Notes: generated by a model from the sequence alone, not told the origin. A stretch of DNA of 64,000 nt from Amycolatopsis sp. CA-128772 (GCF_002904295.1 NZ_PPHG01000082.1:61568-125567), one strand, 5' to 3'. Shown: positions 7,746 through 15,006, counted from the stretch's first letter. Program-made: numbers and translations.

Positions 7746-7914
7746 GCGGCACCTCCTTCCCCCGGAATCCTCGTCTCCCCGCCCCGGATCGCGCACTGCC
7801 CCGAGCTCCCCGAACGGGGTGGGCCCAGCCCCACCCCGGCTTCAGCAAAACGCTACCTGAGCTGGGGTTTCAGCGTCATTACGGAGGCGACCGCCGGTTC
7901 GTAGCTTTGTCGTC
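7746..7914. promoter_or_regulatory. Divergent promoter region between kinase and ABC exporter
   Basis: This 169-base gap separates the divergent kinase and exporter genes. It holds a GC-rich stem around 7803-7835 (GGGGTGGG opposite CCCCACCCC) and, at 7848-7877, short inverted arms AACGCT and AGCGT flanking CTGAGCTGGGGTTTC. The latter is a candidate operator for the response regulator. No clear -35/-10 pair was recognised. Confidence 0.3.
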
Positions 7915-8628
7915 ATGCCACTCATCGAAGTCACCGACCTCCGCAAGAGCTACGGCAACCGGGTCGCGGTCGACGGCGTTTCGTTCACCGTCGAGCGCGG
8001 CGAGATCTTCGGCATCCTCGGTACGAACGGCGCCGGGAAGACCACCACCGTCGAATGCCTCCAGGGCCTGCGCCGGGCCGACGGCGGCACGATCTCCGTG
8101 CTCGGCCTCGACCCGGCGGCCGAGCACGCGGCGCTGACCCGCCGCGTCGGCGTCCAGCTGCAGGAGAGCCAGCTGCCGGCGAAACTGCGGGTGCGCGAAG
8201 CCCTGGAGCTGTTCGCGTCCTTCTACCCCGACCCCGCCGACGTCGACGTCCTGCTCGACCAGCTGGGCCTGCGCGACCACGCCCGCAGCTACTTCGGGAA
8301 GCTGTCCGGCGGCCAGAAGCAGCGCGTGTCGATCGCCCTCGCCCTGGTGGGCCGACCCGAGCTGGCGATCCTCGACGAGCTGACCACCGGGCTCGACCCG
8401 CACGCCCGCCGCGAAACGTGGCAGCTCGTCGAAGGCGTCCGCGCCACCGGCGTGACGGTCCTGCTGGTCACCCACTTCATGGACGAAGCCGAACGGCTCT
8501 GCGACCGCGTCGCGATCTTCGACGCCGGCCGCGTGGTCGCCACCGGCACCCCGACCGAGCTCCGCGCCACCGCCGGAGCCTCCACTTTGGACGACGCGTT
8601 CGTCACGCTGACCAGGAGCACCCGATGA
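7915..8628 (+). CDS. ABC exporter ATP-binding protein (CcmA/DrrA-like)
   Basis: A 237-residue ATPase with Walker A GTNGAGKTTTVE (about residues 38-49), signature LSGGQKQRVSIALAL, Walker B LAILDELTTGLDP and H-loop LLVTHFMDEAERL. The Walker B region reads DEL rather than DEP, a conservative variant. It energises the permease encoded next (ATGA overlap of four bases). Exporters of this size and layout move antibiotics, lipids or peptides and are often controlled by an adjacent two-component system, here the divergent kinase/regulator pair. The substrate is unknown. Confidence 0.9.
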   Translation: MPLIEVTDLRKSYGNRVAVDGVSFTVERGEIFGILGTNGAGKTTTVECLQGLRRADGGTISVLGLDPAAEHAALTRRVGVQLQESQLPAKLRVREALELFASFYPDPADVDVLLDQLGLRDHARSYFGKLSGGQKQRVSIALALVGRPELAILDELTTGLDPHARRETWQLVEGVRATGVTVLLVTHFMDEAERLCDRVAIFDAGRVVATGTPTELRATAGASTLDDAFVTLTRSTR

Positions 8629-9359
8629 GCACCCTCACCAAGATCACCGCGACCGAGGCGAAGGTCTTCCTCCGGTCGCCGTTCATGGCGATCGCCGGCG
8701 TCCTGCTGCCGTCGATCCTGCTGCTCGCGATCGGCGCGATCCCGGGCATGACCGAGCCGAGCGAGGCGGCGGGCGGCTACCGGTTCATCGACGCGTGGGT
8801 GCCGTCGCTGGTGGTCATCAGCCTGGCGATGCTGGCCCTGCAGTCGATCCCGGCGACCGTCGCCGCGTACCGCGAGCAGGGCGTGCTGCGCCGGCTGGCG
8901 ACGACCCCGGTGCACCCGGCGAACCTGCTGGTGGCCCAGCTGGTGATCCACGTCGTGGTGGCGCTGGCCGGCATCGCGCTGGTGCTGGGCCTGGCCAACG
9001 CCGTGTACGACGTCCCGCTGCCGAAGCACCCGCTGATGTTCGTGGTGACGCTGCTGCTCGGCGTGGTCTCGACGTTCTCCCTGGGCCTGATCACGGCCTC
9101 GATCGCGGGCACGGCCAAGAGCGCGAACGGGCTGGCGATGGTCACGTTCGTCCCGATCATGTTCTTCGGCGGCGTCTACCTGCCGCGGCCGCTGCTCCCG
9201 GCGGTGCTGCAGCGGATCGGCGACTACGTCCCGCCGGGCTCGCAGCCCCTGCAGGACACCTGGGTCGGCACCGGCGTGCAGCCCCTGCAGCTGGTCGCCC
9301 TCGCCGCGTTCGCGGTGCTCGGCACGGCGCTGGCGGCGCGGTTGTTCCGCTGGGAGTGA
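8625..9359 (+). CDS. ABC-2 type exporter permease
   Basis: The 244-residue membrane protein has six hydrophobic segments: about 20-40, 56-76, an alanine/valine-rich helix near 103-125, about 135-160, about 165-185 and the C-terminal LVALAAFAVLGTALAARLF. The ABC-2 permease pattern appears in REQGVLRRLATTPVHP (amphipathic coupling helix, about 85-100) and the conserved PLLPAVLQRIGDYVPPG loop before the last helix. The start ATG overlaps the ATPase stop, so translation is coupled. Together they form a two-gene exporter that presumably works as a homodimer of each subunit. Confidence 0.9.
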   Translation: MSTLTKITATEAKVFLRSPFMAIAGVLLPSILLLAIGAIPGMTEPSEAAGGYRFIDAWVPSLVVISLAMLALQSIPATVAAYREQGVLRRLATTPVHPANLLVAQLVIHVVVALAGIALVLGLANAVYDVPLPKHPLMFVVTLLLGVVSTFSLGLITASIAGTAKSANGLAMVTFVPIMFFGGVYLPRPLLPAVLQRIGDYVPPGSQPLQDTWVGTGVQPLQLVALAAFAVLGTALAARLFRWE

Positions 9360-9455
9360 GCCTTCCGCCATAGTGGTGATGATCATCGTTTTCTCTTGTG
9401 GCCGCGCCGGCCGGCCGGTAGCCAAGAGGGTGGCCCTGCTCAAACTGGAGGTTCG

Positions 9456-9842
9456 ATGTCCCTGGACGTGTCACCCGCGCTGCTGGAGAAGGCCGAGCGC
9501 GGGGAGGTCACCGACGCCGAGTTCGTCACCTGCGTCAAGGAATCCCTGCCCTACGCCTGGGAGGTCATCACCGGAGTCATCGCGGACGCCGAAGGCACGG
9601 GTTTCGCCGACAACGAGACACCCCCACCGAGCGAGGCGGCCCGCGGGCAGTTGCTCCGGGCGCTGGCCTCGGACGCCATCCGCGGCGGTCTGGAGCGGCA
9701 CTTCGGCGTCAAGCTGGCGTTCCAGAACTGCCACCGGGTGGCGGCGTTCCACCGGTCCGAGGTGGAAGGTGACCGCTACCGGGCGTTCGTCTCCCCGCGG
9801 GGGCAGCTGCTCAACCAGAGCCCGGAACTGCGCGACTGCTAG
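9456..9842 (+). CDS. SCO5389-family protein
   Basis: The 128-residue protein matches the actinobacterial SCO5389 family as I recall it: MSLDVSPALLEKAERGEVTDAEFV at the N-terminus, an SLPYAWEVITG helix, then ARGQLLRALASDAIRG and the C-terminal LERHFGVKLAFQNCHRVA. It is soluble, without signal peptide or membrane helix. The ATG at 9456 follows ACTGGAGG by a good distance. No function is established for the family. It stands alone between the exporter and a hairpin terminator at 9865-9900. Confidence 0.8.
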   Translation: MSLDVSPALLEKAERGEVTDAEFVTCVKESLPYAWEVITGVIADAEGTGFADNETPPPSEAARGQLLRALASDAIRGGLERHFGVKLAFQNCHRVAAFHRSEVEGDRYRAFVSPRGQLLNQSPELRDC

Positions 9843-9864
9843 CCCGAAGCGGCTATCGGCGGGC

Positions 9865-9900
9865 CGGCCCTCCCACGTGTTGATGCTCGCAGGAGGGCCG
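9865..9900. terminator. Hairpin with 9-bp stem between convergent genes
   Basis: CGGCCCTCC at 9865-9873 pairs perfectly with GGAGGGCCG at 9892-9900 across an 18-base loop. It lies between the ends of the SCO5389-like gene (plus) and the phosphatase gene (minus), so it probably ends transcription from both sides. There is no T-run, as is usual in actinobacteria. Confidence 0.55.
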
Positions 9901-9935
9901 CCCCGCGGAGCTTTTCCGAGGGAAGCCGCCGAACC

Positions 9936-10463
9936 TCAAGAACCGAGGCCGGTCAGCAGCCGAGCCGTCGGCAGGCCGCTCTCCAGGTACCGCACGAACA
10001 GCTCGTTGCTCAGCGCCCCCGGGCCGCGCCGCTGCCGGATGAAGGCGATCGCCGCCGGCATGTCCAGACCCAGTTCGACCAGGGCCTGGGCGACCACCAG
10101 GCCGGACCGGTTCTGCCCGGCGTGGCAGCGGACCAGGGTCCGCCGCCCCGCGCGGACCGCCTCGACCGCGAGCCCGGCGAAGCGCTCGACCTCGCCGATC
10201 TGCGCCTCGGTCAGCGGGCCGTCCGGCATCTCGGCGACGTGGTGCTCGACACCGGGTGCCGGGCCGTGACCCTCGCGTCGATACAGGCTCAGCACGAGGC
10301 CGAACTCGCGCCCGACCACCACCGGCTCCACACCGGCCGCGCCGACCCGGATGTGTCCGCCCATCCAGAGACCCGGCCGGATCTCGTTCCACGGGTCTTC
10401 CGGCGGCGGGGTGCCCCGGTCCTTCCGTGAGGTCTTCAGTTGACCGCGACCTCGTTGAACCAC
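9936..10463 (-). CDS. Dual-specificity/tyrosine phosphatase-like protein
   Basis: The protein carries the cysteine phosphatase loop RCHAGQNRSGLV (CX5R) and an upstream general-acid aspartate candidate in VAEMPDGPLTE, the layout of dual-specificity phosphatases. The segment PWNEIRPGLWMGGH opens the domain. It probably removes phosphate from Tyr/Ser/Thr of proteins or from small phosphates in the cytosol. The start is uncertain: GTG 10463 is used, GTG 10481 is possible, and neither has a clear ribosome-binding site. Both overlap the end of the small membrane protein gene, so coupling with that gene is likely. Ser/Thr kinases cluster near sortase E and crgA in related genomes, but whether this phosphatase serves them is inference. 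Confidence 0.75.
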   Translation of the reverse strand: MVQRGRGQLKTSRKDRGTPPPEDPWNEIRPGLWMGGHIRVGAAGVEPVVVGREFGLVLSLYRREGHGPAPGVEHHVAEMPDGPLTEAQIGEVERFAGLAVEAVRAGRRTLVRCHAGQNRSGLVVAQALVELGLDMPAAIAFIRQRRGPGALSNELFVRYLESGLPTARLLTGLGS

Positions 10464-10591
10464 AGCCGCGGTTCCAGCCACGGGAACACCACGAACATCA
10501 GCAGCGCCACGACGCCGAGCGCCAGGACCACCGCGATCGTCAGCTTCGCCGCGAACGGGCCCGGGAGCTTCCGCCAGATCCAGGCGTACAT
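10436..10591 (-). CDS. Small single-helix membrane protein of the sortase E locus
   Basis: A 51-residue protein: MYAWIWRKLPG, then a hydrophobic helix (about residues 16-37) and a C-terminal FPWLEPRLWFNEVAVN outside the membrane. Short proteins with the same opening (MYAWIWRKLPGP) and length lie directly downstream of class E sortases in many actinobacteria, from memory. The ATG overlaps the sortase stop by one base (TGATG), implying coupled translation. The function is unknown; a helper or partner of the sortase is a reasonable guess. Confidence 0.8.
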   Translation of the reverse strand: MYAWIWRKLPGPFAAKLTIAVVLALGVVALLMFVVFPWLEPRLWFNEVAVN

Positions 10592-11670
10592 CAGGCTTCC
10601 CCGATCTTCGACAGCAGGTCGCCGTAGTCCTTGACCTGGTTCTTCGGTACCTGCTGGGTCAGCACCGACGTGATGATGAGCCGCTCGCGGGCGGAGAACT
10701 GGGGGTGGCACGTCGTCAGCGTGAGCAGCGCCGCCTGCTGGGCCTTCGGCAGCACGTCCGCGCCCTTGTACGGGACCGGGTTCACCGCCGCGCCGTTGCT
10801 GGGCAGCACGACCTTGCGGCCGTACGTCTCGCTGTACGGGCCGCCGTCCTCGGCACCACCGTCGCGCAGCGTCGAGACGCCCTTGCACTTCGGGTCGGCG
10901 CCCTTGCCGCCGGCCCAGTCCTTCACCTCGTCGTCGTAGGGCAGGACCTTGTAGATGTAGAAGTCGGTCGAGGTTTCGATCACGATCTGGTCACAGGAGG
11001 AGAGGTTGTCCAGGTCGTTGAACGGGGCGCCCTTGCCGACGCGGTGGCCGGCCACGGCGAAGTTGCCAGGCTCACCGGGCAGCGACGTGCCCTTGTAGTG
11101 GCCGGGGCCGACCTCCAGGGCGGTGTCGTCCGTGCCTTCCTGGATGGTGAAGTTGTAGTCGACGCCGAAGGTGGGGATGTGGATGCGGGCGAACGCCTTG
11201 CCGTCGATCAGCTCGGGGTGCAGCGTGCGGTCGTGCGCCCACTCGCCGTCGAGCTGGTCGCTCGCCGCGGACTGCTTGCCCGCCGAGAACAGGTCGGTCA
11301 CGTACAGCTCGTAGACCATGAACAGCAGCACGACCAGGCCCAGCGTGATGAGGACCTCGCCGGCCGTCCGGATCGCGACGCCGCCCTTGCCGAGCGGGGC
11401 CGCGGCCGGCTTCTCCTTGGTCGCCGTACCGCCCTTGCCGACCGGGGCGAAGATGACGGTCTCTTCGTTCGCGCCAGGCGGCGGGGGCGGGCCGGCGTAG
11501 CGGCGCGGCGGCGGGCCCGGCTGACGCCGCGGCGGCTGGCCCTGCGGGCCACGCTGCTGGGCCGGCGGGGGCGGCACCTGGCCGCGCGGAGGCGGGCCGG
11601 GACGACGCTGCGGCATGGGCTGACCGCGGTGTCTGCGCCGGTCGTCATCCGGTCCTTCGCGCGTAGCCAC
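10591..11670 (-). CDS. Class E sortase
   Basis: The 359-residue sortase has a long proline/arginine-rich cytosolic N-terminus (about 1-95), a single membrane helix (about 107-125, GEVLITLGLVVLLFMVYEL) and an extracellular sortase domain. Catalytic residues are visible: His in AVAGHRVGKG, Cys in TLTTCHPQF (the TLTTC motif) and Arg in SARERLIITSV. Class E enzymes anchor secreted proteins with an LAxTG-type signal to peptidoglycan in high-GC actinobacteria. GTG 11670 follows GAGGAGC and is preferred over an upstream start at 11685. The first of two structured intergenic repeats begins 30 bases upstream, so it lies in or next to the promoter or leader of this gene. Confidence 0.93.
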   Translation of the reverse strand: MATREGPDDDRRRHRGQPMPQRRPGPPPRGQVPPPPAQQRGPQGQPPRRQPGPPPRRYAGPPPPPGANEETVIFAPVGKGGTATKEKPAAAPLGKGGVAIRTAGEVLITLGLVVLLFMVYELYVTDLFSAGKQSAASDQLDGEWAHDRTLHPELIDGKAFARIHIPTFGVDYNFTIQEGTDDTALEVGPGHYKGTSLPGEPGNFAVAGHRVGKGAPFNDLDNLSSCDQIVIETSTDFYIYKVLPYDDEVKDWAGGKGADPKCKGVSTLRDGGAEDGGPYSETYGRKVVLPSNGAAVNPVPYKGADVLPKAQQAALLTLTTCHPQFSARERLIITSVLTQQVPKNQVKDYGDLLSKIGEA

Positions 11671-11699
11671 GCAAGCTCCTCTCAAGCCGCGTCGAACCC

Positions 11700-11788
11700 T
11701 GAACCTTATTCTGGTTAGGACGGCGCCACGGACCGCACGTTGCCACCTGTGGTGACCCTCGCGCCGGCCGACGGCTGAATAAGGTTCA
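11700..11788 (-). repeat. Structured intergenic repeat, copy 1 (outer 12-bp and inner 6-bp inverted arms)
   Basis: The element starts at 11788 and ends at 11700 on the minus strand. Outer arms TGAACCTTATTC (11700-11711) and GAATAAGGTTCA (11777-11788) are perfectly complementary. Inner arms CGGCGC (11721-11726) and GCGCCG (11761-11766) also pair. Read on the minus strand, its first part, CTTATTCAGCCGTCGGCCG, is identical over 19 bases to copy 2 at 13702-13720. Its last 15 bases, CCTAACCAGAATAAG, differ from copy 2 at one position. It fills most of the sortase-crgA divergent gap. Confidence 0.7.
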
Positions 11789-11947
11789 CCTGGGTGACCC
11801 CGTTGTCACGGTCCGGGAAATCCGACCACTCCTGGCCGCTGCTTTCCTGCGGTCGTTTACGTTAACGTGTGCACGTGGCGCTGGTTGCGCACCCTCAGCG
11901 GGACATCGCCACCAGACGAGCCCGAAGAGCACCGCGAGGAACACACG
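11789..11947 (+). promoter_or_regulatory. crgA promoter region
   Basis: This gap between repeat copy 1 and crgA contains TTTACGTTAACGTGTGCACG at about 11857-11876, AT-rich for this genome and a plausible -10 area. About 75 bases of leader would separate it from the crgA ATG. No riboswitch-like structure was recognised. Confidence 0.3.
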
Positions 11948-12214
11948 ATGCCCAAGTCCAAGGTCCGCAAGAAGACGGCGTACACCCCGCCCGCCGACCG
12001 GCGCACGCCGGTGAAGGTGCGGGCCGCCGGCCCCACCGGCCTCGCCTGGAAGATCCCCATGTTCGGGCTGATGCTCGTGGGACTGGTGTGGCTGCTGGTC
12101 AACTACATCGCGGGAGACAAGATCTCCTGGATGGCCGACCTGGGCAACTGGAACTTCGCCGGCGGGTTCGCGCTGATGATCGCCGGTCTGCTGATGACCA
12201 TGCGCTGGCGTTGA
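11948..12214 (+). CDS. crgA: Cell division protein CrgA
   Basis: The 88-residue protein begins MPKSKVRKK, has a short basic cytosolic segment with the conserved PVKV motif, and two membrane helices (about residues 38-55 and 68-85, the second ending MTMRWR). CrgA is an actinobacterial division and cell-wall protein that binds FtsZ, penicillin-binding proteins and Wag31-linked partners at septa. The gene lies in its usual place next to the PH-domain protein and near pabA and ppiA. GAGGAA upstream of ATG 11948 serves as ribosome-binding site. Confidence 0.95.
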   Translation: MPKSKVRKKTAYTPPADRRTPVKVRAAGPTGLAWKIPMFGLMLVGLVWLLVNYIAGDKISWMADLGNWNFAGGFALMIAGLLMTMRWR

Positions 12215-12270
12215 CAATTACTCCGAACGGCCGCTTGACGCCGAATTACAGCGGTGTGACTCATCCCCAG

Positions 12271-12292
12271 TGTGGATAACCCCTGTGGATAA
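12271..12292 (+). promoter_or_regulatory. Two perfect DnaA boxes at the start of the PH-domain gene
   Basis: TGTGGATAA occurs at 12271-12279 and again at 12284-12292. It is the reverse complement of the consensus DnaA box TTATCCACA. Both overlap the alternative GTG start codons (12270 and 12285) of the PH-domain gene, about 31 kb from oriC. DnaA could repress or activate the gene or be titrated here; this role is inferred. Confidence 0.65.
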
Positions 12293-12704
12293 CTACCCCA
12301 CCTCTTGGGCGCCCCGCCAGGCGGTTGTGGTATCGGCCTGGGCGGTCACGGCGTTGCTGCTGGCCGGCGTGGTGACCGACGCGCTGACCGGCGACCGCGG
12401 CGGGCTGGTGCTGTTCGCCCTCGCCGCGGTGGCCGTCGGCGCGTTCGCCGCGCACGCCACCGTCGTCCGGCCGCGGCTGGCCGCCGGTCCCGACGGCCTC
12501 GCCACCCGGACGCTGGGCGGCACGCACCGGCTCCCGTGGGCGCAGACCCGCACCCGGCTGCGCACCACCAGGCGGATGGGCCGCGACGGCGTCACGCTCG
12601 AAATCGAGCACGAAGACGAGCTGTACGTCTTCGGCTGGCTGGACCTCGGCGAGGACCCACGGGACGTCCTGGACGTCCTCAGCACCCTGCGGGCGCGCAG
12701 TTAG
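12285..12704 (+). CDS. PH-domain membrane protein (CFP-6/Rv0010c-like)
   Basis: The 139-residue protein has an N-terminal hydrophobic hairpin (about residues 12-58: VVVSAWAVTALLLAGVV and LVLFALAAVAVGAFA) followed by a small bacterial PH domain (about 65-138) with GLATRTLGGTHRLPW and LEIEHEDELYVFGW. Such proteins sit beside crgA in mycobacteria and relatives; their function is unknown. GTG 12285 is chosen because the WAPR motif then falls near residue 8, as I recall for the mycobacterial homologue. GTG 12270 is an alternative. The 3' end overlaps the convergent rhomboid gene by four bases. Confidence 0.8.
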   Translation: MDNYPTSWAPRQAVVVSAWAVTALLLAGVVTDALTGDRGGLVLFALAAVAVGAFAAHATVVRPRLAAGPDGLATRTLGGTHRLPWAQTRTRLRTTRRMGRDGVTLEIEHEDELYVFGWLDLGEDPRDVLDVLSTLRARS

Positions 12705-13654
12705 GCGCAGAAGTAGGTCGGGACGCCCTGGAACGGGACGAAGCCGCAGATCGCGGTGCCGAACTGGCTCGCCGCGTACGCCAGCAAGCCCACGATGGCG
12801 AGCGCGATGATCGTGAGGCCGATGGCCTGCCACCGCGCCTGGTTCGCCTGCGGGGCGTAGAGCAGCGCCACGGTGACCAGCGCGCCGGTCACCAGGCCGC
12901 CGACGTGCGCCCAGATCGAGATGCCCGAGATGCCGAACGTGATGAAGGCGTTCAGGGCGAGGGTGATGATCAGCCCGGTCGGGTTCAGCCGCAGCTTCAG
13001 CACCAACACCGCGTACGCGCCCATCAGGCCGAACAGCGCTCCGGACGCGCCGACCGTCGGCAGGCCGTCCTGGTCGAAGAGCAGGACGGCGGCGGACGCG
13101 CCGAGCATCGAGATGAAGTAGAGCGCGAGGTAGCGGCCGCGGCCGCAGACCTGCTCCAGGGCCCGGCCCATCATCCACAGCGAGAACATGTTGACCGCGA
13201 CGTGGATGGGCCCGTAGTGCAGGAACCCGCTGGTCAGGACCCGCCACCACTCGTCGTGGCCGAGGGTCGCGGTGACGTAGAGGCTGCCGCGCTGGAAGGC
13301 GTTCGAGGCGTTGTTGTCGTTGAGGCTCTGGGCCTGGAAGACCGTGAAGAGGAAGACCAGGACGTTCACCGCGAGGAGGACCTGGGTGACGAGCACGGAC
13401 TGCGAGAGCCGCGCGCCGAAGACCGTCCGCTGGCCGAAGCCGGCTTCCTGGTAGCCGCGGTGCTGACGGCGTTCCTGCTGGCCGCCGGTGTGGACGCAGT
13501 CGGTGCACTGGAAGCCGACGGGGGCTTCGCGGAGACAATCCGGGCACGCCGGACGCCCGCACCGGGAACAGCTCAGCCCGGTCGGGCGGTTCGGGTGCCA
13601 CCAGCACCCGGGCAGCGCGGCTTGCTCGGCGGCGGGGTTCGGCGGTTGGTTCAC
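12701..13654 (-). CDS. Rhomboid family intramembrane serine protease
   Basis: The 317-residue protein begins with a zinc-ribbon-like segment (CWWHPNRPTGLSCSRCGRP...CPDCLREAPVGFQCTDC; eight cysteines within about residues 17-53), followed by six or seven membrane helices. The rhomboid serine lies in GASGALFGLMGAY and the paired histidine in WAHVGGLVTGA, and the HVAVNMFSLW segment in the second helix is conserved. It cleaves membrane proteins within or near the bilayer; substrates are unknown. This zinc-ribbon plus rhomboid architecture is common in actinobacteria and is often encoded beside ppiA, as here. Structured repeat copy 2 begins 45 bases upstream. Confidence 0.93.
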   Translation of the reverse strand: MNQPPNPAAEQAALPGCWWHPNRPTGLSCSRCGRPACPDCLREAPVGFQCTDCVHTGGQQERRQHRGYQEAGFGQRTVFGARLSQSVLVTQVLLAVNVLVFLFTVFQAQSLNDNNASNAFQRGSLYVTATLGHDEWWRVLTSGFLHYGPIHVAVNMFSLWMMGRALEQVCGRGRYLALYFISMLGASAAVLLFDQDGLPTVGASGALFGLMGAYAVLVLKLRLNPTGLIITLALNAFITFGISGISIWAHVGGLVTGALVTVALLYAPQANQARWQAIGLTIIALAIVGLLAYAASQFGTAICGFVPFQGVPTYFCA

Positions 13655-13698
13655 GATGGCACCAACCTACCGAAACCCGCGCAAAGAAACCGTCAGTA

Positions 13699-13786
13699 AG
13701 GCTTATTCAGCCGTCGGCCGCCACACAACTCCGCCCTGACCTGCCGGTTTGCTCGCGAGGCGTGGCGGCCTGACCAGAATAAGCCT
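13699..13786 (+). repeat. Structured intergenic repeat, copy 2 (outer 10-bp and inner 9-bp inverted arms)
   Basis: Outer arms AGGCTTATTC (13699-13708) and GAATAAGCCT (13777-13786) pair perfectly, as do inner arms GGCCGCCAC (13716-13724) and GTGGCGGCC (13762-13770). It shares a 19-base identical head and a nearly identical 15-base tail with copy 1. The outermost pairs differ between copies but remain complementary (AACC/GGTT in copy 1, AGGC/GCCT here). It lies between the rhomboid start and the ppiA stop and touches the latter. Confidence 0.7.
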
Positions 13787-14304
13787 CAGTGTTCGACCGT
13801 GACCTTTTCGATCACGATGTCGGTCAGCGGGCGGTCCGCCGGGCCGGTCGACGTGCGCGCGATCGTGTCGACGACGGTGCGCGACTCCTGGTCGGCCACC
13901 TCGCCGAAGATCGTGTGCCGGAAGTTCAGGTGGGTGGTCGGCGCCACGGTGATGAAGAACTGCGAGCCGTTGGTGCCCGGCCCGGCGTTCGCCATGGCCA
14001 ACAGGTACGGCTTGCTGAACTGCAGCTCCGGGTGGAACTCGTCGCCGAACTTGTAGCCGGGGCCGCCGCGGCCGGTGCCGGTCGGGTCGCCGCCCTGCAG
14101 CATGAAGCCGTCGATGACCCGGTGGAAGATCGAGCCGTCGTAGAAGGGGCCGGAGTCGGTGCCCGCCGCGTTCGGCTGGGTGTACTCCTTGGTGCCCTCC
14201 GCGAGCCCGACGAAGTTCGCGACCGTCTTCGGCGCGTGGTCCGGGAACAGGTTCAGGTGGATGTCACCCTGGTTGGTGTGCAGCGTAGCTTTCACGTACC
14301 TCAT
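13786..14304 (-). CDS. ppiA: Peptidyl-prolyl cis-trans isomerase, cyclophilin type
   Basis: This 172-residue cyclophilin catalyses cis-trans isomerisation of X-Pro bonds in the cytosol. Visible features are the N-terminal ATLHTNQGDIHLNLFPDHAPKTVANF, the catalytic arginine in IFHRVIDGFMLQGGDPTGTG, the substrate pocket GSQFFITVAPTTHLNFRHTIFGEV and no signal peptide. Length is typical of the actinobacterial PpiA. The gene is close to gyrA/crgA in related genomes, consistent with this locus. The ATG 14304 start gives MRYVKATLHTNQG. Confidence 0.95.
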   Translation of the reverse strand: MRYVKATLHTNQGDIHLNLFPDHAPKTVANFVGLAEGTKEYTQPNAAGTDSGPFYDGSIFHRVIDGFMLQGGDPTGTGRGGPGYKFGDEFHPELQFSKPYLLAMANAGPGTNGSQFFITVAPTTHLNFRHTIFGEVADQESRTVVDTIARTSTGPADRPLTDIVIEKVTVEH

Positions 14305-14332
14305 CGTGCCATCTCACGCATCTTTGGGCGGT

Positions 14333-14374
14333 CCGGGGGCGTGCCCCCGGCTGGGGTCTGGGGTTTGACCCCAG
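14333..14374. repeat. Tandem GC hairpins upstream of ppiA
   Basis: CCGGGGGC and GCCCCCGG (14333-14350) form one hairpin, and CTGGGG and CCCCAG (14358-14374) form a second. They resemble the REP-like palindromes often found between actinobacterial genes. They lie in the divergent gap between ppiA and the basic protein gene. Confidence 0.45.
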
Positions 14375-14459
14375 AAGGACAGAGCGCGGCTCCGGAAAAA
14401 GGGGCACGATAGGTTACGGGTAACAGAGCAGTGTCAAAACGAATGATGAGGTGAAGCCC

Positions 14460-14996
14460 ATGTCCCGGGCGACAGCCCAGGCCGTCGAGACCGCCGACAA
14501 ACTCGTCACCGAGGGTGTCAAGCAGGGGCGGCGCGCGCAGAAGAAGCTCGCGAAGAAGACGGAACTGACCCGCAAGGAGCTCAAGAAGAGCTCGAAGGCC
14601 GCTCGTCAGGAGGCGCTCGCGCGCCTGTCCGAGCTGCGCAAGCCGGGTCGCAAGGCGAAGAAGGCCGCCATCAAGGCCGCGAAGGCGGCCGGCGACTCGA
14701 AGCGCCGCGGCAAGAAGGACTTCAAGGCGGCGAAGAAGGACTTCTACGCCGCGCTGTCCGAGGCCAAGTCGGCCGCCAAGGGCACCCGCAGCCGTCGCAA
14801 GTGGCCGTGGCTGCTCGGCCTGGTCGTGGTCGGCGCCGGCGCCGCCTACGCCCTCCGTTCGAAGCAGGAGCCGCCGGTCGCGCCCGCGCCGCCGAAGGCC
14901 ACCCCGCCCGCGCCGAAGCCCGCCGAAGCGGCGAAGCCGACTCCGCAGGCGAACGGCAAGGCGCCCTCTCCGGCGCCCGCCGAGAAGAAGAACTGA
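14460..14996 (+). CDS. Lys/Ala-rich basic protein with one membrane helix
   Basis: The 178-residue protein is not a family I can name. About residues 20-110 are Lys/Ala/Arg-rich with repeated KKAAK-type units resembling histone H1-like tails and likely alpha-helical. A single hydrophobic segment (WPWLLGLVVVGAGAAYAL, about 119-137) follows, then a Pro/Ala/Lys-rich tail (PPVAPAPPKATPPAPKPAE) ending in KKN. It could be a membrane-anchored DNA- or wall-polymer-binding protein; this is a guess from composition. ATG 14460 is preceded by GAGGTGAAG, and an in-frame GTG lies at 14451. It ends at a strong bidirectional terminator. Confidence 0.8.
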   Translation: MSRATAQAVETADKLVTEGVKQGRRAQKKLAKKTELTRKELKKSSKAARQEALARLSELRKPGRKAKKAAIKAAKAAGDSKRRGKKDFKAAKKDFYAALSEAKSAAKGTRSRRKWPWLLGLVVVGAGAAYALRSKQEPPVAPAPPKATPPAPKPAEAAKPTPQANGKAPSPAPAEKKN

Positions 14997-15006
14997 ACCA
15001 GACGCG

